From: Palaemon carinicauda
Taxonomy: Eukaryota; Arthropoda; Malacostraca; Decapoda; Palaemonidae
Direction of reading: 5' to 3'
Length of the DNA: 64,000 nt
Assembly (NCBI RefSeq): GCF_036898095.1
Contig: NC_090725.1
Location: forward strand, 331,481,177-331,545,176
Shown here: positions 30,641 to 41,843 of the stretch, piece after piece
Layout of the letters: each line of letters starts with the position of its first letter
Numbering within the stretch: position 1 is the stretch's first letter
Notes under the pieces: generated by a model
The model's input: only the letters and a program-made list of their open reading frames with translations
Database searches by the model: none
What the model was told of the DNA's origin: nothing
Made by a program: the position numbers and the translations under genes

Positions 30641-32567
30641 GAAGGCAGTCAGTTTGAGAGCGAGGGGGTTTTGATGATATCTCTCGAAGTGGGGCTGTCT
30701 GAGAAGATCTAGACTTGCCGGAAGTCTTCTTAGGAAGTCCATCAGCCTGCCCACCACTTCGGTGAACCATTCCCTTGCAGGCCAGAATGGAGCCACTAGA
30801 ATCATTCGTCCCGAATCGAGGAGAGCGAATTTTCTGACTACCAGATTGATGATTTTGAACGGGGGAAACGCATAGATGTCCATCCCCGTCTAATCCATCA
30901 AGAAGGCGTCCACTGCTCCCGCTTCCTCGTCCAGTACTAGAGAGCAGTAGTTGGGGATCCTCTTGTTCAAGTTGGAGGCGAAAAGGTCTATTACAGGTCT
31001 GCCCCACAACTTCCAGAGGCTCTGACAGAAATGCGGGTTGAGAGTCCACTCTGCGGGAAGAACTTGTCCCTTCCTGCTGAGCATGTCTGCCCTGATGTTT
31101 CTTTGCCCTTGAACAAACTTCGTCAACAGCTGAGTCCTGTTCTCGCTCGCCCAAAGGAGAAGCTCTCTCGCTGTTCTGAACAGAGAGAGGGATTGAGTTC
31201 CCCCTTGTTTCCTGATGTACGCGAGAGCTGTGGTGTTGTCTGAATTGATCTCCACAGTCTTCCCTAACACTGAGGTTCCAAAGGCCTTTAGTCCCAACAG
31301 AATTGCCATCAATTCCTTCCTGTTGATATTCCAACTGACCTGACTTCCTTCCCAAACACCTGAGACCTCCTTGTTCCCTAGAGTTGCTCCCCAGCCTGAC
31401 TCCGACGCATCTGAGAATAACACTAGCTCAGGGTTCTTTTTGTACAAGGAGATCCCTTCTCATAACAGAGCTGGGTCCAGCCACCACATCAAAAGATCCT
31501 TGATCTGTCGGAGTGGGAAAAGAAAAGGAGTCCTCCTGGGTCTTTCTGTTCCATACCTTTGCTAGGAAGTGTTGCAGAGGTCTTAGGTACAGTCTTCCCA
31601 ATGAGACAAACTGTTCTAGGGAGGATAGAGTTCCCAGCAGACTCATCCACTCCTTCGCTGAGCATTCCTGCTTCTTTAAAAATTCTCTGACTTTCTCTAG
31701 GCACCTGGTCTGCCTTTCCTGGGAGGGAGAAGCCCAAAAAGGAACTGAATTCAGAACTACTGTATCCCCAAATAGAGAATAGTCTGATTTGGTTCGGTCT
31801 GAGACTTTTCCTTGTTGATGACGAGTCCCAGGTCCTGAGTCATTGTATACAAATTCTGTATGTCCTCCAGACATTTTTCTTTCGACTGTGATCGAATCAG
31901 CCAGTTGTCCAGATAGAAGGATACCCTTATCCCCTCCTGATGTAACCAGCCTGCCACGTTCGCCATTAGCCTGGTGAAAACTTGAGGAGCCGTGCTGAGA
32001 CCGAAGCAAAGTGCCCTGAATTGAAAGCACTTGCCCTGAATCACAAATCTCGGGATATTTCATTGAAGTCAGATGAATGGGGACGTGAAAATAAGCGTCC
32101 TGCAGGTTGAGAGATACCATCCAGTCGCCTGGACAAACTGCTGCCAGCACGGACTGAGTCGTCTCCATGGAGAACTTTGTTTTCTCCACGAAGGCGTTCA
32201 GAGAGCTGACATCTAGGACTGGTCTCCATCCACCCGAGTTCCTGGGAACCAGAAATAGGCGATTGTAAAAGCCTGGGGAGGTAAGGTCCCAGACTGGCTC
32301 CATTGCTCCCTTGACCAATATCTGGTTGACTAGCTCCAGAAGAGCCTCTTGTTTCCCCGCGTCGGCGTACTGAACCTCTAAGGCTAGGGGAGAGTCTGAG
32401 AGAGGAGGCTTCTTTAAAAAGGGGATCTTGTAACCTTCTTTGATGATTGAGAGGGACCAGGTGTCCGCCCCTCTCCTCTTCCAAGACTGCCAAAAGCGAG
32501 ACAGTCTTGCCCCTACTATTGTCTGGAGGACTTCCATCTCATTTTTTGGATCGGGGCCTAAACGCAC
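30476..32567 (-). pseudogene. DIRS-B reverse transcriptase / RNase H / methyltransferase-like, frameshifted
   Basis: The RT N-terminus is in 32567-32050 (VKGAMEPVWDLTSPGFYNRL, VSLNLQDAYFHVPI with motif A Asp). The palm continues in 32044-31757 (QFRALCFGLSTAPQVFTRLM) with the catalytic box reading FYLDNWLI, so the second Asp is Asn. The connection follows in 31737-31430 (FLKKQECSAKEWMSLLGTLS). RNase H is in 31447-30890 (LFSDASESGWGATLG, NRKELMAILL, NSDNTTALAY) and the methyltransferase-like region has IDLFASNLNKR and, after a stop, YAFPPFKIINLVV (30883 on). At least three frame changes are needed, so the gene is dead. Confidence 0.85.
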
Positions 32568-35004
32568 CTCTGCTGGTCCTTGGCCCTGACTCTTGTCTTC
32601 TCCCCTTGAAATCCGCTCTCAAGGAAGCCCTACTCCGAAAGGGGTGCTGGAACTTCTTCTCTTCCTTCTTCAGAAGAGCAGGAGCAACAGGCAAAGGCTT
32701 TCTGGCAGACCGAGATAAAAGGTCCTGAGTAGCCTTCTGTGCCAGAGAAAGGTCCTGAGTAGCCTTCTGTACCAGAGAAAGGGAGATATCTCTGACCAGA
32801 GCTTCGGGAAAGAGATGGTGTGACAGAGGGGCGTAAAGCAGCTCCGACTTCTGGGCAACAGTCACCGATCTAGAGGTGAAGGAGCACAATAGGGCCCTCT
32901 TCTTCAAGACCCCTGCTCAGAAAAGGTAAGCCAACTCATTCGCCCCATCCCTTAGAGCTTTGTCCATGCAGGACATGATACTCGTCAGGTCCTTCGTGCC
33001 TTCCAGGAGTTCAGTCTTCCTGGCCAGTCCCGAGAGCTAAAAGCTAAAAACCTCGAAAACCCTGAACATTCCCATGACGAGGTGATCAAGTTCCGACATG
33101 GACCATATCACCTTGGCAAAGTTCAGTGCATGCCTTCTTGCCGAGTCCACAAGAGCAGAGAAGTCACCTTGGGAGGAGGCAGGCACTCCTAGACCCAAAG
33201 GTTCCCCTGTCTCATACCACATACCGGCCTTGGAAGCGAGCCGAGAAGGTGGGAAAGAAAAGGTGGTCTTGACTGCTTGCCTCCGTTCCCTCATCCAATC
33301 ACCCACATTAGCGAGTGCTTTCCTGGCCGAAATAGAAAGTTTCATTTTGATGAAGGCCGAATGCTTCATAGTCTTCTTCCTGGTGAATTGAGACTGAGGA
33401 GAACGAGGAGCCGAAGGTTGGAATTCCTCCCCATATGGTTCTAAAAGAGAGCGAGATAGAACCTTATAATCACTAGTAGAGTTGGAAGGTTTCTCTTCCT
33501 CTTCCGATATATCAACGAGGTCCTGATCAAGGTCAACATCTTGAAGTGGGCTGCAAGTAGCCTGGCACCGAGAGCTGATTACATCCTGGCGCCAAGCATA
33601 GGTGTCGTCCTGGCGCCGAGCGCTGCTATCGTCCTGTCGGCGAGAAGAGGTATCGTCCCAATGACGAGAAGCGGTATCGTCCTGATAAGGCAAGCTGCAT
33701 TCGTCCTGATAATGCAGGCTGCATTCCTCCTGCTTCCTAAAACGTGAGGCGGAAACCTCCTGGAGCTTCGAGCGAGAAGCGGAATCGTCCTGGTGCCGAG
33801 GGCGAGAGGCAGTATCGTCCTGGCGCCGAAAGCGAGAGGAAGTAACGTCCTGGCATCGAGCCGATGAAGAGGGTGTGCGTTGTCGTACGGCCAACGAAGT
33901 GAGCAGAGGTTTCTTTGGAGAGATACTTAATTCCCTCTTAGAAGACTATCTTTTAACTGGCAAAGAGACATCCTTACGTCGTCCGAACTGGGGAAGGAGG
34001 GCGGCTGAAAGCTTGCACTAGCGATAAAAGCTGTTCCTGCATAACAGCCATGAAAGCTTTAGCAACTTCTGCTGGTTCTCGCGGTTCTGAAGAAGGCAGC
34101 TGTTTGGAAGCGCTGGCAGTAAAAGCAGGAAGTTTATCAGGTCTAACTGGGCTAAGGACTCTCTGTTTCATCCTCTTAACAGGAACAACATCGAAGTCGT
34201 CCTCCGAAGGTTCAGGTTCTCGGCTACTCGAACCAGAAGAGGGAGAGTGAGACTGCACATCCCGGTCCCACCTTCTCTTCGTCGGTTTTGATTCGTATTG
34301 CCACTTGCATCTGGGAGAAGGATCAGGTGAAGACACAAACATATCCGACACGCCTTTTCTACGGCGGTCAAGAGCAGCCTGGGAGGTCGCAACAGGACTG
34401 TCTGAGGCGACGACTGACCGAGGATAAGCACCTCTCACCCCCTTTCGGCTTTCGACGTATCTTTTCCCTTAGTCCTGGGAGCTTGGTAGAGGTCTAGACC
34501 TAGGGGTATGACAGGTTCGATCAGCCGCCACCTCCACTGCACTTTCACAAGTACTAATATAACTTTCACCTTTACCTTTAAAGGCCGCAGGTTGTAATTT
34601 AATGGCCTCCAACTCGGCAGCCGTCCTGGCATACCGAGGGTCATCCGCAGTTGCATATCCTGTAGAAGGGGCTGGAGTTACTACTTTCGGGGAAGGAACA
34701 ACCTTCAAAGAGGTAACAATTAAAGGGTCAATAGATAAATCTAAACTAGCTTCACTAGCAGACTTGACTTTGATTTAGCCCTCCTAACTCTATCGAGTTC
34801 TAATTTGCGCACATAGCGTTTCATAGCTAACCAATCATCTTCATTTAAACCCTTGCATTCCTTGGACCTATTATTTAGGGCACTTTCAAACCCCCTGCAA
34901 CCCATACAAACTGTGTGAATGTCAACCGACACTTTCGGTAACCTCACCTTGCATACATCACTCGCACATGCACGAATGTGAAGTTTTTCACTCATGATAA
35001 ACAA
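32539..35004 (-). pseudogene. DIRS-B gag, broken into several frames
   Basis: Minus-strand pieces in order are: 35004-34741 with the Cys/His module (VSVDIHTVCMGCRGFES, then a later Cys and Trp); 34708-34469 (ADDPRYARTAAELEAIKL); 34438-33974, Ser/Pro-rich; 33894-33037, with an Arg-Gln-Asp repeat followed by a globular part (KLSISARKALANVGDWMRER); and 32907-32539, a basic tail ending RTSRGAFRPRSKK. The order matches DIRS-A gag plus the N-terminal module. Frameshifts or stops separate the pieces. I saw no clear splice acceptor before the first piece. Confidence 0.7.
33540..33885 (-). repeat. Coding minisatellite in DIRS-B gag
   Basis: About 24-base units (TCGTCCTGGCGCCGAGAG-like on the + strand) occur about a dozen times. 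On the minus strand they encode repeats such as RRQDDTASR, RHQDDSASR and RRQDDSSAR. Units differ at many positions but keep the reading frame. Confidence 0.85.
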
Positions 35005-35159
35005 AGCAAAATATACAAAACTAATAAGAAAACACGAATGCCAAATCCCAACACAGGTTACTTCACCAAACGAAGTCCAAAACAGCGATGTAGGGAAAGC
35101 AATTACGAAAAACTCTTAATGGCGGACCAACGATGTTGTCGATCCGGCCGGCAGAGATA

Positions 35160-35343
35160 ATCTGAGGAACAGAAAACTGTAATGATTCCAGGTACACCCT
35201 ATAAGGGCTGTTAACCACCTAACCGCACAACCACCACAAGGCGGTTGCCGCGATTTTCTAATAAATTCTGCCGGAAGTCAGAGACTTTAGCTATACGTAC
35301 TGTATATATATAACTGCCAGGTAAGTACTATTCATAAAAAATA
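35160..35343 (-). repeat. DIRS-B 5' terminal repeat
   Basis: This is inverted relative to 25027-25210 over roughly 180 bases, including the cytosine-rich ACCACCACAAGGCGGTTGCC block, with scattered differences. Confidence 0.8.
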
Positions 35344-35840
35344 TGATTGCGTGTAATTTGCCTACCCACTTTGTCAAAGCTTAGACAACCACAAAAACCG
35401 TTATAAGAGTAAGGTAGCTATGGAGGGAAATAGTTCCTAACGGGCTCTTTTCAAAGACTGTAACGTCTTGGTTACATCACACAATGGAGGTTGAATTTCA
35501 CGGGGAGGACAGATCTACTCCATATTCCTGACAAGTACAGATAATTACCAGCAAGAGGAAATATCCACTCCTCTCAGTCTTGGTACTTGGCTCCAGGTTG
35601 AACAATATCCGTTTACTGCTGGGACAGAGAGGCTTCTTTCCTTCCGTAGTTAAGCTAAAAAGCTTCGAGAGGAGAAATATACCTTTGATGGTACCAAATA
35701 CAGAAGATGGCGCACTTTGTTTGATACATGTCAGTGGAGGATTTCCCAAGGCATCATAATGTTTCATGCTTTCTCGCTTGAAAAGCGTCTCTACTTCTCG
35801 GAAGAGGTGCTTGATAACCTACACCTGTGGAATGATGGAT
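35344..35840 (-). other. DIRS-E remnant between DIRS-B and the RNase H relic
   Basis: This should hold the YR part of DIRS-E. Only weak resemblance can be seen, in the frame 35767-35498, and no catalytic box. About 1 kb of YR seems to be missing. Confidence 0.35.
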
Positions 35841-37526
35841 TCCAACCTAGTTTTGTAACCTCTACATATTGGGTTGATGGAGCAGGTTGTGGCATGTGGG
35901 AAAGCTCCCTCGGCGACTCAACTAGTAGAAGCACAAGGTTCAGGTAACATTCTACTTGAGGCTTTGGGATGAAAACACCTTGTTTATCATCCTTCGGAGA
36001 AGGCAATGGAGTGGAAGAGCATAGGCGTTGAGGCCGTCCCATGGATGATAGAACATGTCCTCGAGTGGTGCTGCAAGGTCTCGTAACGGTGAGCTGTAGA
36101 CTGGCAGCTTTCTGTTGAGGCTTGCGGTGAACATGTCTTTTGTTGGTGAACTCCAAACTGCACAAAGTCAAGAGCTTTGTCCCTGCTTGGGGATGTAAAG
36201 ACCATTCTGACCCTTTCAACTCGACGTTTCTGCTATGACATTCCTCTTGCCAGCAATGAACTAGGCTGAGAGAACTACTGCATTGCGGACAGCCCATTCG
36301 TGCAACACAGCTATTTGACAGAGCCTGTGATATTTTACTGCCTTTCTAGTTGACATATACCACTACGGTTGCATTATCGTTCATAAAGGCAACCGACGGC
36401 TGACCAGAAGACTAGAAATTCTGAAGTGTTAGGTAAGCTACCATCAACTCAAGAACATTGATGTGAGGTGACTTGTACTCGTGTGACCATTGCCTTCCTG
36501 CCAGATGGTCCATGAGATGGGACCCAACCCTCTCTTTGATGTGTGTGTAAAAAGATGTGGATGGAGACACTAAGAGAGGCTCCTGAAACGGATTCTTCTC
36601 ATCTAGTCTTTTGGTGTTTGTGACCAGAGTCTGTTGACACCATTCCAATGATTGTAGATGGAAGAGACCATGAGGAACAAGTTTCATCATCTCTCTTGAT
36701 GTTCAGTTACCTTGTAACTGTGCCTGGTGAATGAAAGGACGAGCTACTTTCCCGAATTGGGTTAGTCTGTCCTGCGATGGATAAACTTAACCTGTCATCA
36801 TATCTCTGTCCATGCCCAGGTATTTCATTCTATGCTTGGGAACAAGATTAGACTCCTCTAGATTAGTCAAAATTCCAAGATTGGGACAAGATGAGAGAAG
36901 TCTGTCCCGATGATGATAAAGTTGGGAGCGAGTCTGGCGGTATCAGTCAGTCATAACAGATCAGGTGAATTCCGTTGGATTGACCCCATGCTGACACCAG
37001 CATAAATACTCCAGTAATACCTTTGGGGTCATGGACAGCCCAAATCAAAGAACTTTAAACTGAAAAGACTGGTCCCTAGGACAAAGAGTAAGTACTTTCT
37101 TGAACGATTTATGGGGATTTGAAAGTACAGTACATATCCCTGGAATTGATCAAGATCATGGAGTTGTTCTTCCGTACTGCAGGTCTAACCGTGCTGGGGG
37201 TCTTCATCCTGAACTCAGTTTAGCAGATAACTTGTACAGGGCTGAGAGGTGTAATACTGGTCTCCTTCAGTCAAGGCCTTCATCCCCCCCCCCCCCCCAA
37301 AAAAAAGAGGGCTGAAGAAGCCCCGAGACCCATCCTTGACTTCTAGAATGTCCTTTAGCAGCATAGTTTGCACTTCTAAATGAAGGGCAAGGTCTTTTTC
37401 ATTTTCCTGGATGATAGAAGGACGTCTTTTGAGCTGGAATGAGGAGGAGGAGGGTTCTGGTGAACGGAAGGCAATAACTGGAAAAAAGAACGTCCAATGC
37501 TTTGCCCCATGAAATTGCCTCTTCAT
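35841..37526 (-). pseudogene. DIRS-E RT / RNase H / methyltransferase-like relic
   Basis: Minus-strand fragments are recognisable in order: EVQTMLLKDILEVKDGSRGF (37390 region, RT entry), FKVLWFGLSMTPKVL-type text near 37040 (palm box), SFYTHIKERVGSHLMDHLAG and SPHINVLELMVAYLTLQNF (RNase H, 36560-36412), ELKGSEWSLHPQAG (36220), then NRKLPVYSSPLRDLAAPLED and AYALPLHCLLRRMI (35952-36134, methyltransferase-like region). Each is in a different frame with stops in between. The RNase H Asp of TDAS reads THIK, so the active site is lost. Confidence 0.7.
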
Positions 37527-37559
37527 CCTTCTCTCACACCATTTTTACTCCAATCTAGA

Positions 37560-38950
37560 AGATGGTCCAGAAGTTTGTCTAGGAGGACGAAATGACCAAG
37601 AGAAGTTGTTGAAGGAGGAAGGTTGTGGACTAAACAATATTCACGGTTGAGAAACGAATCTTGATTAGACTTCCACCACTTCTCAGTACATGTACTGTAC
37701 TTCTCTCTGATCCGTTTTACTTCACGAATCCAGTTAGCCCATTACCTGTATTGTGAACCAAATATTCTACCAATTTTGCGCGAGGTCCTTGAACTACCTC
37801 CTCTTTTCTGTGTTTGAGAGGTCTTCACTCGAGGCTAAATATCCCACTGTAGGCTACCTGACCAGTGGTCTAACCAGGATGCCATCTTAAGAGTTGACAT
37901 TGCTACAGCTACCATGTTGGAGACCTTTGAAGTTATAAATCCAATGTGCCGAGCTGCTAGCCTTTCCTCCGACATAGAGGTTAGGGTAGCGACTGCCTGG
38001 TCCAGAGGCAGGGAAGAAGGACGAGTCCCAAGTTACATAAAGTTTCTTACTTGAAAAGGCTGACGGCAAAATCTTAGGAGATCAGCCTGTGTTTAGGGAA
38101 TCTTTACAAGGTGAAACGTGTTTATTGACCTTGTTAAAAACCTCCTTGGGGAGCACAGCACAATCAGTCTATAGCAGCCTTCCTGCCTTAATGACCGAGC
38201 TGGGGGCTTTGCTAAGCCCCTTGACTCTCCTTGTTAATGCCTGGCTCTACAAAAAAAGAAGATACAGAATCTATCTCCTCGGATTTGGTCCAAATCAGAT
38301 CAGCTGCTCTCAGCAACTGTCCTACTGAATTGGGTATGTCACCCCTTGGGAGACTTTACTCCTCTCTAGAAAGAAATCATACTGTCTGCTTTCCTCTTGT
38401 CTGGAGGCCAGTGCCGAAGAGGGTCGGAAATTTAAAATTTTTCTCAGTTCCCCCTAACCGGGGAATTACAATACCTCCTGGCCAAAACTTTGTATGTCAC
38501 TGTAGAATTCCTACATCTAACTGTAGCTGATGAATGAGAAGAAAGATGATCTTTAAGATCTTTCTTACGAGAGAACCCAAGGGAACTAGAGGATCTCTTT
38601 GCTGCAGCTTTCGAGTCTTTCCTCTCTCTATACCTCAAACCCATCTGAAAGGGTGAACAACGAACTAATGTGTTCTGTTACTCTTGTATGATTAATCCAG
38701 TACATTTAGGAGACTAGATTCAAAGGTAGTCATCTGGAGGAGAAAAAATATTGGTGAGTTTGTAGTTGTCAACATAAGAAATGCATCTCCAGGATCTAGA
38801 CCTATGCATCTGAGGATGAGGCTGTAGTGAAAAGGGCTTACCACTAGGTTAGGGTACTTTTTGGCCCCACCATTTTGGCGTAGACCATTAAGCACCGTTG
38901 ATTTGACGTCAGGTCAGTTTGGCTCCAACTCAGATTATGCAAAAAATATC
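37560..38950 (-). pseudogene. DIRS-E gag relic
   Basis: Short minus-strand frames (38069-37887 with FSSKKLYVTWDSSFFPASGP, 38644-38444 with a basic KDSKAAAKRSSSSLGFSRKK) occupy the expected gag position upstream of the RT relic. Identification rests mostly on position and composition. The Cys/His module is not seen. Confidence 0.4.
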
Positions 38951-39034
38951 TACAAAAATTGGTACCAAGATAAAAGATAATTTTATATGATATTTATTTG
39001 TGCATACTGTTTGTAATATAAACTGACAAAAACA

Positions 39035-39390
39035 TGACAAATTTGGAGATAATTTGTATTTTTCCTAACGATACAAACCTTAGCTATTTATTAGGGATAT
39101 TACTTTTGGCAACGCTGAAATGATGAGCCATTAAAATTTAGCGAGGGTTAACTACCCACACCGCTAGTTAGTGGGGGGGGGGGGGTAGGGGGGGTAGCTT
39201 GCTACCACTCCCCTTCACACAACAGTGATTTAGCTCACTTTGCTTGGAGGTAGGACTTTAAGGGGGATAGGGCTGGCGGGCAAGTTTGTATAAATAGCTA
39301 AGGTTTGTATCGTTGAGAAAAATACAAATTATTTTCAAATTTTTCATTTGTTCCGTAACTGGAATACAAACGACGCTATTCATTAGGAGT
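39035..39390 (-). repeat. DIRS-F 3' terminal repeat and internal complementary region
   Basis: The terminus at 39035-39100 (TGACAAATTTGG..., ATTTGTATTTTTCC) is repeated inverted at about 39290-39343, then a copy of the opposite terminus (ATTTGTTCCGTAACTGGAAT) starts at 39345. A 14-16 base G-run interrupts the core near 39173. Confidence 0.85.
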
Positions 39391-39835
39391 GACTCACTCA
39401 TTAGGAAGGGTGGACGTCCCTGCCAGTCTGGCATTTGGCCTTACCCGGGGGCTCCTTATGTATGTTAGTACTAAAAAATAAGGAGTCCCTGCGCCTCGCT
39501 AAAACCTTGCTACGCAAGGTCCACGGCCTACGGAAGCTGTGTGTTAAAGATATGCAGAAGTGTGACTGTCTAGGTAAATTTATTCCGAGTCTCTTGTAAG
39601 AAAAACTGTTGTAACCAAGACTTTCACAATACCACCTCGCCAGGGTATGGGGACGCAACAGCATTAGGTTAATACTAGGAGCACAAGGGAGCATGGTTTA
39701 CCTGCAGTGGTTTGAGGTCAGCTTATGCAGAGAACCCAGGATGCTGGTTTCCCCAAGAGAGGGGAGGATGAAGAAAAAATATGAGCCAGTCAAATCTTTT
39801 TTCTTCACGCAGACTAAAACCGGGTAACAGTGCCC

Positions 39836-40100
39836 TCAACCTTCTGCTACTTGTCCAATAAGGAGCTTGAGGTATACAACCAGCTGTTGTGCAGCCACCA
39901 CAGGACCGATAGAGACCATATTGAGTTCCTGTGGGTCACGTCTTGCAGGATAAAGGTTGTGAAAGTCACCTGGAGCATTCACATCCTTTCTTGTAAAACC
40001 TGCGTCACAGAGTAATCTGCTTAAAAGGGCCAGGCATAGCATGAGTCCTCATGTTGGGCGTGGCTTTGGATTCAAGACATAATTGGTGACTTTGTGAATC
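39836..40100 (-). pseudogene. DIRS-F tyrosine recombinase C-terminus
   Basis: The minus-strand frame 40042-39836 has DAGFTRKDVNAPGDFHNLYP followed by MVSIGPVVAAQQLV. DIRS-G has the matching VLQAGVWKRQTNFTAHYLQD ... FSIGPVVAAQQLV at 48215-48033. The Tyr of the HYL box survives only as an NLY variant, and the H-x-x-R box region is degenerate. Confidence 0.7.
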
Positions 40101-40468
40101 CAGCAGGGATGATGTTTTGGTGATCCTACTTTAGTCTCTCCCAATAATGATGACAAGAGAAGGGACCTGGGTGGGCTGTTGCCATTCTCTTAAGGGTGAG
40201 GTAATCGGAAGCATCTAGCAATCGGAACAGGCTTCAAACCGCCATTTTCGAGCGCTTTCAGTTCCTCACTCCTTATTAACTGGTGCGGTTCCGCTTCTCC
40301 AGTCCCTTGGTCAGGGAATCTGAGAGTTGCAACCGAGAGTCGGGGAGGGGGATCAATTACGAACCTTAGGTCCCCCTTGCTAAGCCACCAGTTTCGTCTC
40401 ATTGCGAGCCGAGACGTGCAGGCAAGATCAGTGCCAACTGATAGTGACCAATCCACTGGGCCTGCAGT

Positions 40469-41843
40469 ATGGATTGTGGGGGCCACTCAGTGGATCCAAC
40501 TTGCCCAGCCAATCCCTCAGGAGAGACTGCTGGTCACTCTACCCCTGAAGAAGGGGAAAGCCGGCGTATGGGTCAACCCTCCGCCAACAGGAGCACTCAC
40601 AACCAGAGTGCCCCCGTCACCGGCCAATTAACTAGCCGATTGGAAGGGCCGTCCAACAGTGCCCAAGGCGTGGCCGAGAGCGCAGATTGGTCTCGCACCT
40701 GCCCCCATTGTGGTAAGGTATTTAAGTCCTACGCAGGCAGGCGTCTGCATGAGCGAAGAGCTCACGCTCTTGACTTTCACGAGGGGGCCATAAAACGCCT
40801 ACAAGACCAGCGAAATAAGCCCTGGGCCCCAGAAGAGCCTAATTTGATGGCCCAGTTCGAAGTTTCTAACTTGGGCCATCCTTTTATAAATGTAAAAATA
40901 CAATAGTGCGTACTTAACGACAGATCAGTGGATTCTATAAGTGGCAAACGTAAGTCCAAACAATACCAGGACTTACTGAAAAATGCCAAAGGAAAGGAGG
41001 AGGAGGAGTGCAAGGTGGTAAAACCGAAAATGACTGTGGAGCCCACCGGGGCCAGTCGGGAAAGCCATGTGGGGGGCCGACTCGACTGGACCTCGGACGA
41101 CGAGATCTCTATGATCAAGTTTGAAGTGAACAATAAAGATGACCCCCACATAAATAAATGTATTGTGCAGCTAGTTCTTCCTTGGCATACGCTTGAAAGC
41201 GTACGCACAAAGAGAAGGACTCCTAAATATTGACAAAAGGTTGCAGCATATGCACAGCAATTAAGACTCCTAGCCAGTTCAGTACCTCCTCCTACTCTGA
41301 GCAGAGTAAGGATGGACGGTACAAGATCAGCTGCAACCGAAAATTTCAGGGTAACATCTGTGGCAGATGAGGGATTGGCGTATGCGTCAGAAGATGTGAG
41401 TGGAGATAAAAGAAGGAGTGCAGTGGCCCCAAAGGAAATCAATCCTATTGTGACGACACCAATCATGACCAGTAACGCTGCGTCAACCCTCATCACCCTG
41501 CAAGCCACACATGAAAATTTTAAGAGCCAAGATGGAATGAATGAGTATCTGGACCGGAGCCGGGGTGGTCGCGGTTCCGGCCCTCTTATGGCTGAAACTG
41601 CGACCACCTCGCCTCTGGCCCGGATCGGGTCTCAAACGTCTGGCCCTGCTCTGGACCAGGGCCGGGCTGGTCACTGCCCCAGCTCCAGGGCTGAAGTTGT
41701 GACCACCTCGGCTCTGGCCCCGGGCGGGTCTCCCCCGTCTAGCCCCGACGGGAGTGACGCATCTCCTTTCAGCGAAAGGAGCTCGAATACATCTGGTGAG
41801 GATGAAATCTCGCAAGAGATAGACTCGCTGAAAGAGGAGATAT
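40469..41843 (+). pseudogene. R2-like ORF, N-terminal zinc-finger region
   Basis: The frame from ATG 40469 carries the finger TCPHCGKVFKSYAGRRLHER (C-x2-C-x12-H-x4-H spacing, about residues 76-97), then WAPEEPNLMAQFE, an R2-type DNA-binding signature. After a TAG at 40904-40906 the same frame continues with KRKSKQYQDLLKNAKGK, the second conserved linker motif. After a TGA at 41231-41233 it continues through an Ala/Ser/Pro-rich segment to the BEL junction. The zinc finger should contact target DNA. Two stops make it a pseudogene. Confidence 0.8.

Larger units (their letters stand above)
25027..35343 (-). mobile_element. DIRS-B, full-length but mutated DIRS element
   Basis: Matching terminal repeats lie at 25027-25270 and, inverted, at 35160-35343; both contain GTACTTACCTGGCAGTTATA and the GGCGGTTGCCGC / GTTAACCACCTAACCGCAC text. 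An internal complementary region lies at 25271-25372. Coding relics follow in DIRS order on the minus strand: YR (30.64-29.58 kb), RT-RNase H-methyltransferase-like (32.57-30.48 kb), gag (35.0-32.54 kb). Without the Tigger inserted at 25373-29179 it is about 6.5 kb. It interrupts DIRS-E and is therefore younger. Confidence 0.8.
24622..38950 (-). mobile_element. DIRS-E relic, interrupted by DIRS-B
   Basis: The left part (24622-25026) is a DIRS 3' terminal repeat plus internal complementary region. The sequence is then cut by DIRS-B (25027-35343) and resumes with minus-strand DIRS coding relics: YR-side text, methyltransferase-like and RNase H (35.85-36.7 kb), RT (36.95-37.5 kb) and gag (37.8-38.7 kb). 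The right terminal repeat predicted from the internal complementary region is not found near 39 kb, so the 5' end is lost. That both parts belong to one copy is inferred from order and orientation. Confidence 0.6.
39035..40140 (-). mobile_element. DIRS-F 3' end fragment
   Basis: It holds a 3' terminal repeat and internal complementary region (39035-39370), an untranslated stretch, and the YR C-terminus on the minus strand up to about 40100. The whole block is collinear with 47194-48230 (DIRS-G), so both belong to one family. It stops near 40140 where the R2-like element begins. Confidence 0.75.

Noticed and set aside
40777..41607. 276-codon minus-strand frame with hydrophobic stretches
   Set aside because: It is antisense to the R2-like frame, which has a zinc finger and linker motifs; the hydrophobic runs are a reverse-complement effect.
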